This document shows, in pieces, positions 56,513 to 64,000 of a DNA stretch of 64,000 nt. This DNA comes from Manduca sexta. Its lineage: Eukaryota; Arthropoda; Insecta; Lepidoptera; Sphingidae. The stretch is taken from the NCBI RefSeq assembly GCF_014839805.1, contig NC_051119.1, positions 2,411,245-2,475,244 on the forward strand. Reading direction: 5' to 3'. Below the pieces are notes generated by a model that saw only the letters and a list, made by a program, of their open reading frames with translations, was not told the origin of the DNA and made no database searches. The position numbers and the translations under genes are program-made. The first letter of the stretch is position 1; the number at the start of each line of letters is the position of its first letter.

Positions 56513-56665
56513 ATACTATTACCATATCGGTCATAAACAGAATTCGGGCTGATAATTAGCAGAAAAACCCGTCACTACCCGACCTGGGATTCCAACCTGG
56601 AACTTCAAAGCGGTGTCAACCTACGCACTCACTACAACAATGCCCCAGAGATAGTCCCAGTTTAT
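56513..56665 (-). mobile_element. SINE-B 5' half
   Basis: Minus strand: head and B-box region (GGTTGGAATCCCAGGTCGGG) and the first half of the body. It starts flush at the end of a truncated repeat D. Confidence 0.65.
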
Positions 56666-57249
56666 TGCTTAATCATAAACTCTTCAGCTTTATTATATCA
56701 GACTGATGTTTAGCGTAGAATTAATTTGTATAATTCTAGTCTCACAATATTCGTCTGTCTAAATCAAAATGCTTGAATATTTAAAAGGTTCGAGTTATAT
56801 ACTCATTGTTTGAAATTGCCTAATAAGCGAACGAAATGGAGAGGTCATAATTTACAAAATCATATTGAAAGTTTTGGTATCAGGGCCCTTGAAAGCACAT
56901 TATGGCAGTCAATTTGCATACTCCAAACTTTTATTCAAAAACTTTAAATTATTGCAAAGTTTTAATGTTCAACAATGAATTGTGTTTAATGAAATTAACT
57001 TGTATTTATATTGGTAAGTTTCAAAGTTTATTTTTGGTGGTTTTTATATTATTATTTAACGGTAGAATGTAATAGCTTTTGTTCTGGACGTATTGGGTTC
57101 GAACAGCAGGTCGGTAGGCACTGCATGAGATATTCTTATACAAATGGCCATAATATATAGTAAGTGATGGATTTGATCATAATTTTCCTTTAATTTATTT
57201 CGTTGTTCAACAAGTTACTGAGCTACAAATTTGAGTTACGGCGCCAACA

Positions 57250-57560
57250 TCCAGTGTTGGTAAGAGACCGGCATAATTGTGTCGATTGTCAAGGGGCAAT
57301 CATCTCTTGTCAGTCGATATTCTTTTGGACGCAACTCCACTTACCATCAGGGCCCTTATTCTGTATGATAGTGTAAACGCGTAACGCGGCCGTGTCATGT
57401 TATCTTCGAGAAATGTGCGTGGAATGGTATTCTGTAAGCCAAATTTCTATAGTCCTAAACATGACGCGTTGTGTTACGTGCTTGTTACGCACTGTTAAAA
57501 TAACGTGCGGATAGAGAATAAGGCCCCAGGTGTAGTGGGACCACTTTAACGTGCACATAT
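57250..57560 (+). repeat. Repeat C split by MITE-J
   Basis: CCGGCATAATTGTGTCGATT through CTTACCATCAG, then MITE-J, then GTGTAGTGGGACCACTTTAA. The ATATCC head is missing. Confidence 0.8.
57351..57526. mobile_element. MITE-J inserted in repeat C
   Basis: A 176-bp element whose ends GGCCCTTATTCTGTAT and ATAGAGAATAAGGCCC are near-perfect inverted repeats (14/16). CAG is present on both sides (57348-57350, 57527-57529), a 3-bp duplication compatible with PIF/Harbinger-like elements. The flanking repeat C joins up when it is removed. Confidence 0.82.
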
Positions 57561-57582
57561 GTATAAAGAAAGACAAAGAAGA

Positions 57583-57764
57583 ATTTTTATCAAATTTTAC
57601 AACTTGACAACAGAAACTGCAACAAAACTGCTTTTATATACACTAATCACAGTTTCCCCAAAATAAGTATTGAACGCATCTAGAAGCTTCTTCCATATTT
57701 ATTTCATATTTATCAAATGAATTTTTAACAAACTTGACCACGGAAACTGCAACAAAGCAGACTG
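57583..57764 (+). repeat. Direct duplication, about 130-bp period
   Basis: GACAACAGAAACTGCAACAA (57606 on) and GACCACGGAAACTGCAACAA (57736 on), each after TTTATCAAAT. One unit and a part. Confidence 0.65.
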
Positions 57765-57994
57765 AAGTCCCTCCGGACTTGTACCGACTAACTTTTACAC
57801 TATTTTATTCTCTGAAAGTTGTCACACGTTATTTATGGTTTAATTTTCTTGTTAACGATGTCCGATTAGTTGGAGACTTATCTACAAGTTAGCTTCTTTT
57901 GATATTACAAAGGAAACTAGAATCTAAACCAGAGGTATTCAAACTTTTTTTTCTCATAGACCCCGTTCACGATTTTGTTGATGTAAAAATATTT

Positions 57995-58133
57995 TACCAC
58001 CAACTAATACGCGCGTTCTATTCGAAGGACAGCTTTCGTAGCCGTATAGGTTAGAGAGGCAAAAAATCACCTATTTATCTATACGGCCACCTGAACTGTT
58101 CTTCAATTAGAACGCCCGTATTAGCTGGTGGTA
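57995..58133. repeat. Inverted repeat about 53 bp long at the edge of repeat C
   Basis: The left half (TACCACCAACTAATACGCGC onward) and right half (ending ATTAGCTGGTGGTA) are inverted copies about 75% identical, each ending in GTATAG or its complement near the centre. Either an old TIR element with TA edges or an inverted copy of the repeat C head, which also begins GCTGGTGGTAGGATA. Confidence 0.65.
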
Positions 58134-58365
58134 GGATATTTTTAAATCCGCCCGGATAGCAACCATCGTACACCGGGTGTTAAAATCCGCCATAGGGTAC
58201 CAGGTAAGTGTGTCGCGTTCCAGGATTAGCCTCTGTACATCCGGTTTCAACAGGCCAGCATTGTTTGGACTGCTGAGAGGAAAACATCTCTCGTCAGTCG
58301 ACATTCTATTGGACCCCACTCAACACCATCAGGTGCAGTGGGGTGACTTTGTCGTGCACAAGAAA
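58125..58365 (+). repeat. Repeat C, full length
   Basis: GCTGGTGGTAGGATATTTTT head through CACCATCAGGTGCAGTGGGG. Lies between an inverted repeat and an RTE fragment. Confidence 0.85.
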
Positions 58366-58372
58366 GTATTAT

Positions 58373-58668
58373 CTCATTTCATCAGCCTACGACTGTTCAC
58401 TGCTGAACATAGGCCTCTCCTAGAGCGCGCCACGTTGCTCGTTCCTCCGCTCTCCTCATCCAGCGTCCACCGGCGATCCTGCGAATTTCGTCGGACCAGT
58501 GGGTCAGAGGTCGTCCTACGCTACGCTTACCGAGACGCGGTCTCCACTCCAGCACTCGTCTGCTCCAGCGGCCATCGTTCCTACAGATATGGCCAGCCCA
58601 CTGCCACTTCAGCTGGCTTATTCTCCGAGCTATGTCCGTTACTTTGGTTCTCTCACGGATAACCAGAT
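58373..58668 (-). pseudogene. RTE LINE C-terminal fragment, frame still open
   Basis: Minus strand frame reads RERTKVTDIARRISQLKWQW, then GRPLTHWSDEIRRIAGGRWM and WRALGEAYVQQ, the classic RTE C-terminus, followed by the 3' UTR to 58373. Only the last ~90 codons remain, so it is a 5'-truncated copy. It lies directly beside repeat C. Confidence 0.82.
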
Positions 58669-59324
58669 ACAAAGTATTATGGCTGATATTAATTCGAAAA
58701 TTCAGTACATCTTCAGCCATAACATAGAAAGTAATGTGTCAATATGCGGTGCTCGTGTAAAAAAAAATAGAATATCTAGATGGTATAGGGCCTCTGATCT
58801 TACTATAAAATGTGACGTTAAAAGAATTTTTAGTTATAAACTAGACTGAACGCACATTGTTAAATCAAACGATAAAGGTTGCCCATAAAACTACACGAAA
58901 TACGATCTTAAAGCATAAAAACTCTTTCACTTCATTCGCTATTCGGTGCATGGATATCTCGTAAAAATAGGTATTAGTCCTCACTTAGTGCCGCACTTAA
59001 AATTCGAGTGGGCGAGGCGTTTTTGCATCCAAAATGGCTATTACCTAGCCCCAGCGTTAATGTGTTGATTATTTGTATAGTGTAGTAAAGTTTTAGTCGA
59101 ATTTGTATGTGTAATATTTTGGATACAAATTTTGATAAATTAATTAGGGTGTTGAAAGTTACTATACCGAGTTTCCTTTCTCCATCTCCTATCTTACCTA
59201 GTTTAGTGTCAGACGAGCCAAAAGACTTCCAAGAATTACAAATTTGATTTGGCTGGTTTTAAGACCGATATTGACAACTTCTGTTAGAAAGAAATAAATT
59301 CCAATAATCCTTTAATTACCCCCG
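58669..59324. other. Unassigned, no gene seen
   Basis: AT-rich. The plus ORF running to 58849 is a shadow of the RTE fragment. Confidence 0.5.
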
Positions 59325-59562
59325 CCTTCTCCTACACATACTCGCTTTTTATCCCCGAGGCTACGCAGAGGCGCCACTGGTGCACCAATTTTCTACTGTA
59401 TATATTCCGTCCCATGATGTAGGGGGGCCAGCCTATCGCCGTCAGATATAAATTCTAGACTCCGGGATGATATTAAGTAGAGAAATATAATTTAGTCCGA
59501 CCCGGGGATCCAATCTAAGATCTCAGCACTGCACAGAAATACAACTACACGACCTAGGCAAT
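59325..59562 (-). mobile_element. SINE-B, diverged full-length copy
   Basis: Minus strand from a head near 59560 (TGCCTAGGTCGTGTAGTTGT) to a 3' end reading CCTCGGGGATAAAAAGCG. Only about 140 bases from the young copy at 59701, which shows two ages of the family side by side. Confidence 0.75.
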
Positions 59563-59639
59563 TAAAATATAAACCAATTATTAAGGCATTGCATTCAACC
59601 TTCAATCATATTAGAATAAATTTTGTTAGTCATTGAAAT

Positions 59640-60030
59640 TAAACTCCGGGAGAATGGAACGACGAGAGAAAACTAAAATATTAAAACCGTGATCAAATCC
59701 TGACTGCCTCGGTGGCGTAGTTGTATTGCATGCCCGGTACAATAGCGCTCTGAGGTCCTGGGTTCGAATCCCGGGTCGGGCAAAGTGATATTTGGGTTTT
59801 TCTGCTCAGTATCAGCCCGGAGTCTGGAATTTGTACCCGATATGGCGATAGGCTCACCCCCTATCACATCATGGGACGGAACATACTTGGCGAAAAGTGG
59901 GTGCCCTAGTTGCGCCTCTGCATACCCCTTCGGGGATAAAATGCGTGATGTTATGTATGTATGTATGTATGTGATCAAATCCGAGAAATAATTTAATTTT
60001 AATGTCAAAATTCGCGTAAAGATGAGATAT
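59640..60030 (+). repeat. Repeat G split by SINE-B
   Basis: Left half GAGAAAACTAAAATATTAAA to CAAATCC, right half GAGAAATAATTTAATTTTAA to TCGCGTAAAGATGAG. The SINE-B lies between. Confidence 0.78.
59701..59970 (+). mobile_element. SINE-B, full length and probably young
   Basis: A 270-bp tRNA-derived SINE: head TGACTGCCTCGGTGGCGTAG (A box), B box GGGTTCGAATCCC, body with CCCCTATCACATCATGGGAC, and the 3' end GGGGATAAAATGCGTGATG followed by a (TATG)n tail. Perfect 12-bp duplications GTGATCAAATCC lie at 59689-59700 and 59971-59982. It split a repeat G copy whose halves rejoin exactly when the SINE and one duplication are removed. The best reference for the family here. Confidence 0.95.
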
Positions 60031-60354
60031 CATTTTGTTAGTCTTTTAATTTACTGAATTGTGTAATTCTCGTTCCCTCCTTAACCCTTAGGAAGGCAAA
60101 AACATTCCCAACAAAGAAAATCAAGACGACCAAACAAAAAAAAACAGTAAACAAGTAAATAAACCTCTATAGCGATGTTATCGTAACAAAATACAGTGAG
60201 ATAGCATTATCACGGTAGGTTGGTTCGAAATGTTGGCATTATTGCTGGCGCCAATGTCCAATATTGGAGCCATTATGGGGCGCTTTTGTTCTGGATATAG
60301 TGTGGAAATGTTGATAAAATTTTGTAGATTGGCATGAGGTTCGGTTACTGGTTG

Positions 60355-60672
60355 TTTATTTAGAGCTATGGACCGCCCATAAACATAACACCATACAGAA
60401 CTTTGAATTACAAATTGCGTGGCACTCCACTGCACTCGTCATCCTGAGACAAGATGCTAAGTCTCCTAATGGCCAGTAATTCAGACTACAATGTCCTTCA
60501 AATCGGAATACAACAGTGCAAGAACTGATGCTTGGCGATAGAAATTATATTTGGCAGTTTTGAATATTGCTAGTAGTAGGAAATATTTTATTTTATTAAA
60601 TAGACATTGTTTAGAAATAGACATTGCGGTGGTATCTACTTAGGCGGACTCTCACATATGAGAAACCTACCA
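60355..60672 (-). repeat. Repeat D with internal insertion
   Basis: Minus-sense copy. About 66 bases (from TATATTTGGCAGTTTTGAAT) interrupt it, with AGAAAT on both sides (60540 and 60612). Confidence 0.75.
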
Positions 60673-61021
60673 CCATCAATATATCTTATATACTATTAAC
60701 AAATATCTGTTTTGTTTTTATTCACTGAATAATCAATAGCATCTGCGCGGTGCCTTAGTCGTTAAATCCTGTTTAATAAAGATAACATAATATCTATCCA
60801 ATAGACTCCCGTTGTCATATTTATTTAGGTAACAAAGCTCTCGCATTAAAGGCTTTACCCGTAGACCGCTAATGCGGCTTTATTACCGGTATACCGGATT
60901 GATTTGGTAGTGATTATGTTCCCGTATTATAACCAATATGAAATATCGGTTTGTTAATACTGCTCGAATTCCATTTTATTACTTAAATTAGTGCTGTTAC
61001 ATGGGTAATTATGCTGTGTTT

Positions 61022-61352
61022 TGATTTAAATATGGTGGTGGTAGGTCTCTCATTTGAGGGTCCGCACAGGTGAGTCTGCTTGGGTAGGTACTATCGCAAT
61101 GTTTATTTTTGTCGCTAAGCAGCTGTGTGCAGTTACTGTTGTGATCCGGGTTGAAGAACATTATAGCCAGTGTAGAACTACTGGACATAACAAAAGTTAA
61201 CATCTTATGTCTCAGGATGACGAGCGCAGTGAAATACCAAACAATACGTTATAATTTGAAGTGTTGGATGGTGTTTCTACTGTTTATGGGCGGTTCTATC
61301 GTTTACCATCAGGCGAACAGGAAGGTTGTCTCGTCATTCAAAGCAATATAAA
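61022..61352 (+). repeat. Repeat D, full length
   Basis: GGTGGTAGGTCTCTCATTTG to CTCGTCATTCAAAGCAATAT. A short duplication near the 5' end repeats GGTCCGCACAGG and GAGTCTGCTTGG. Confidence 0.83.
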
Positions 61353-61354
61353 AA

Positions 61355-61565
61355 CACTCATACACGCATCATGCTTCTATAGCAAAGGGGTTGGGGATAG
61401 GTGCAACCAGGGCACCCACTCTTCGCCATGTGTGTTGTTTTCCTTTATGTGATTATGTATCTGTCACCATATCGGACACAAATTTCAGACACCAGGTTAA
61501 GTGGAACAACCGCATTTTACTATCCCTACCCGATATTCAAACCCAGAATAGCAGTATTGTACTGT
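61355..61565 (-). mobile_element. SINE-B, diverged
   Basis: Minus strand body with GGTGCCCTGGTTGCACC near the left end. The head is worn. It lies directly after a repeat D tail. Confidence 0.6.
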
Positions 61566-61699
61566 TCTCGCAAATGGCAAGGGAGATCACTGGACATAAA
61601 TAGTAGCAGCACCATTTAGAACTTTACATAGGATTACATAACGCTTGTCATTACAAACGTGTTAAGCCTCATAATTCACTAAGTAATGTTCAAATTAAT

Positions 61700-61768
61700 A
61701 GTAATGATGGTCTTGTTGGGAATGGACCAGCCGAGACAAAGGTCTGCAGGTTCCAAACCCAAGGCCTT
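61700..61768 (+). mobile_element. SINE-A head fragment next to the gypsy LTR
   Basis: Contains GGAATGGACCAGCCGAGAC and GCAGGTTCCAAACCC, which match the SINE-A A-to-B box region. It stops where the putative LTR begins, so the LTR insertion may have cut it. Confidence 0.5.
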
Positions 61769-61771
61769 ATA

Positions 61772-62069
61772 ATTATTATTCCCTTTTATCTGCAAGTAAT
61801 ATCTCCATATCTGTAATGATGAAATTGGAAAATAGCGAACTTCTTTTGTACAATTTTACTCTTAATATTACATACATTATTACTCCATAGGTCCAAATTT
61901 CACTTGATATTTTTCTATCATCCAATATATCGTATCGATAGTGTAGAATTCCAGAAAACATGGAAATAATATTCTGAATTTGTACTTCGGAATCCATTTA
62001 TTTACAAACTGACATTTCTTTGAAACAAAACATTATATTAAGAAAAACGTACCAGCCAGTACACTACAC
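61772..62069 (-). repeat. Possible 3' LTR of the gypsy element
   Basis: On the minus strand a purine tract (GGAGGAG, just above 62069) is followed at once by TGTAGTGTACTGG, the arrangement expected at the polypurine tract and TG start of a 3' LTR, 40 bases after the pol stop. An AATAAA lies about 65 bases further on. The far end is not defined; I stop where a SINE-A head begins. A 73-residue ORF (61776-61997) in it is not recognisable. The 5' LTR needed to prove this lies outside the window. Confidence 0.4.
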
Positions 62070-62108
62070 TCCTCCATACTAAATTAACAAAACACTCAAA
62101 TCTACAAC

Positions 62109-64000
62109 TTAAAATGATAATACCTCACATTCTATAATCAGGAACGTTTGTCTACACTGCCTAATAGGGCGTTGCCTGGGACGTGGAGTCGTTGGCTCAT
62201 ACGGTAAGGCGTCCTGAAATTCAGGTGATACCGGGGTGGCACTACCCTGAAGTTCCACTAACGGAGACCGCGTCGCGATCGGTCTACTGACCGGAGTATG
62301 AATTGCGGAATCGCACACTCTCTGCCCCTGCACCGATGATAAAGTGGCTGGCTCTGAACCTAGTGCTGACCTTAATCCTGCATTAGGAAGTTGAGACACC
62401 CTTTTCATTGGAATCGCTAGGGATAAACTAGCGTTCTCCTTTCTAATTTGGTATTCATTTTTATGAAACTTCCTTTTAATTTGGTCTATATGCCTGTGAA
62501 CTAACTCTCCCCGGCTGCCTACAATCTCGTAATCAGTATTCCCTAAACATCTCTGAATTTTGCCTGAGACCCATTTGTCTCCACTCAAATACTGACGGTA
62601 CCATACCTCTTCACCCTGATCGAAAGATCTGTGTACCCCTTTTCTAGCTCCACTTTGCCGTTGCTGAGCTTTCCTTACAAAATTCTCCCTGTCTGGCCTT
62701 AAAACGTCTAACTTCGTCCGTAACCGTCTACCTAACATTAACATTGCAGGGCTTTCTCCCGTAGTCGAATGAGCAGTATTTCTATAGTGTAAAAGATAAG
62801 TATAAAGTGCTTTATCAACTTCTTCCTTAGCCTGCACTGCTTTCTTAATAACCCTCTTTAAGGATCGCACTGCATTTTCCGCGAGACCGTTTGAGGAAGG
62901 ATGATATGGCGCCGAAAAAACGTGATCTATACCATTAGATTTAAGGAAACTACCAAACTCATTGCACATAAACTGGGGCCCATTATCCGTAACGATCTGC
63001 TTGGGTAGGCCCCATCTGCTAAAAAGTTCACATAACTTATCTATGACCTTCGGTCCTGTTGTATTACTCATATGGAAAAGTTCCGTCCATTTAGATGTAG
63101 CGTCCACTACGATCAAGTATGTTTTCCCAAATACGGGCCCCATGAAATCTAAATGCAGCCTGGTCCATGGATGATTCGGCCACGGCCACATACTCGGAGT
63201 TTGCCGCGGCGGAGCATCCGCCTGAGCAGCACATATCTCACAACTACGACACATGCGCTCTATTTCTTCATCAAGTCCGGGCCACCATACGTAACTACGA
63301 GCCATAGCCTTGGATTTAACTATACCCATATGGGGCTCATGGAGCATCCTCAAAACTTTTTCCCTACACTTCACCGGAATCAATAATCTATGCCCCCACA
63401 ACACGCAACTCAATTCTTCATAGAGTTCATCTTTCCGATTAAAATAAGGTCTAAACTCTTCGATATCACAGTCTCTTGGCCAACCATCGCGCAAAAAACT
63501 CAATATCCTCGATAAAACCGGATCCTTACTAGTCTGTAGTTTTAACTCTTTATAATCTAACAATAAAGCCTGTTGAACAAAATGCAAATAAGTTTGTTCC
63601 GGCACAGTGACATCTTGCTTACTATTTATCGGTAAACGCGACAACCCGTCGGCACCATTTCTCTCCGACCTAACATACTCTATTTCAAAATCATAAGCAG
63701 ATAAAATGATAGCCCACCTTTGCATACGACTAGCTACCATCGTTGGAATTCCTTTATGAGGGCCGAAGATCGATACCAACGGCTTATGGTCCGTTCTCAA
63801 GAGAAAATGACGCCCATACAAATACTGGTGAAACTTTTTGACCCCGAATATTATTGCCAACGCTTCACGATGTATTTGAGAGTAATTCTTTTCCGCGTCG
63901 GTAAGAGTGCGCGATACATAAGCTATCGGGCGCTCTCCCGCCCCGCTTGCCGCCGGTTGCGATAGCACCGCTCCAACTCCACGCGCACTCGCATCACAAG
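62109..64000 (-). CDS. Ty3/gypsy retrotransposon pol, 3' part (RNase H and integrase), open at window edge
   Basis: Reading frame open from the right edge of the window to a stop at 62109. I number residues from the GTG codon at 63968, which is internal and not a real start; ten more codons including an RNase H-type DAS motif lie upstream. RNase H carries E35, D60 (RTDHKPL) and D107 (NGADGLSR). The integrase follows: zinc finger H210/H213 with C243/C246, then the catalytic triad D274, D328 (VTDNGPQF) and E364 with the expected 35-residue gap, then a basic GPY/F-like tail near 455-500 and a proline-rich end. No internal stop or frameshift is visible, so this copy may be young. Resemblance is to K02A2.6-like elements, perhaps the mag lineage (from memory). 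Protease, reverse transcriptase and gag would lie beyond 64000. No envelope ORF follows. Confidence 0.93.
   Translation of the reverse strand, partial: CDASARGVGAVLSQPAASGAGERPIAYVSRTLTDAEKNYSQIHREALAIIFGVKKFHQYLYGRHFLLRTDHKPLVSIFGPHKGIPTMVASRMQRWAIILSAYDFEIEYVRSERNGADGLSRLPINSKQDVTVPEQTYLHFVQQALLLDYKELKLQTSKDPVLSRILSFLRDGWPRDCDIEEFRPYFNRKDELYEELSCVLWGHRLLIPVKCREKVLRMLHEPHMGIVKSKAMARSYVWWPGLDEEIERMCRSCEICAAQADAPPRQTPSMWPWPNHPWTRLHLDFMGPVFGKTYLIVVDATSKWTELFHMSNTTGPKVIDKLCELFSRWGLPKQIVTDNGPQFMCNEFGSFLKSNGIDHVFSAPYHPSSNGLAENAVRSLKRVIKKAVQAKEEVDKALYTYLLHYRNTAHSTTGESPAMLMLGRRLRTKLDVLRPDRENFVRKAQQRQSGARKGVHRSFDQGEEVWYRQYLSGDKWVSGKIQRCLGNTDYEIVGSRGELVHRHIDQIKRKFHKNEYQIRKENASLSLAIPMKRVSQLPNAGLRSALGSEPATLSSVQGQRVCDSAIHTPVSRPIATRSPLVELQGSATPVSPEFQDALPYEPTTPRPRQRPIRQCRQTFLIIECEVLSF

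Noticed and set aside
58177..58849. 161- and 116-residue plus-strand ORFs
   Set aside because: Antisense shadows of repeat C and of the RTE C-terminal fragment.
596..61768. CRISPR-like array from the many repeated units
   Set aside because: Copies are dispersed, in both orientations, 80-400 bp long and with target duplications: transposable elements.
1..64000. A novel defence or biosynthetic gene system
   Set aside because: Apart from transposon proteins there is no ORF with recognisable domains on either strand; what is unusual here is in the insertion junctions.

Overview
This window looks like AT-rich nuclear DNA of an insect, most probably a moth or butterfly. The evidence is indirect: RTE-type LINE tails ending in a GRPxxRW block, many small Helitrons running from TCTATAC-like starts to CTAG ends, tRNA-derived SINEs, and short retroposons ending in a CTTACCATCAGG module before an A-rich tail. 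I recall this mixture from lepidopteran genomes but could not search it. There is no bacterial gene, operon, rRNA, CRISPR array or convincing intact host gene. The window is intergenic or intronic sequence built of nested transposable elements.

Layout. 1-5 kb: a repeat C copy split by a repeat G insertion, a GC-rich mosaic (2.0-2.7 kb), repeat H and a Helitron tail. 5-13 kb: repeats C and D, a complete 355-bp Helitron, a TIR element with 40-bp ends (8.15-8.41 kb) and an RTE tail. 13.2-15.8 kb: the second repeat H, split by a Helitron, then a SINE-A and a 5'-truncated RTE LINE sharing one target sequence. 16-30 kb: more of the same, a candidate core promoter at 22.2 kb, and an 893-bp Helitron bounded by a perfect 31-bp duplication. 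30-48 kb: SINEs, a 500-N assembly gap (35398-35897) and two inverted GC-rich K elements. 48-61 kb: several datable nested insertions (SINE in SINE, SINE in repeat G, MITE in repeat C). 62.1-64.0 kb: the 3' part of a Ty3/gypsy pol ORF on the minus strand, the only long intact coding sequence, running off the window.

How the parts relate. RTE LINEs are the likely source of reverse transcriptase for SINE-A, which has a similar TTA-rich 3' tail and used the same target. Repeats C and D share a 3' module, so one partner LINE may have moved both. Helitrons supply CTAG-ended fragments throughout. A recurring unexplained pattern is a set of perfect or near-perfect fold-back hairpins (13-21 bp arms, 0-11 nt loops), three of them at the 5' edge of a retroposon. 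Family letters (SINE-A, SINE-B, SINE-B2, C, D, E, F, G, H, J, K) are my own labels. Element edges are good to a few bases where a target duplication is quoted and to about 10-20 bases elsewhere.
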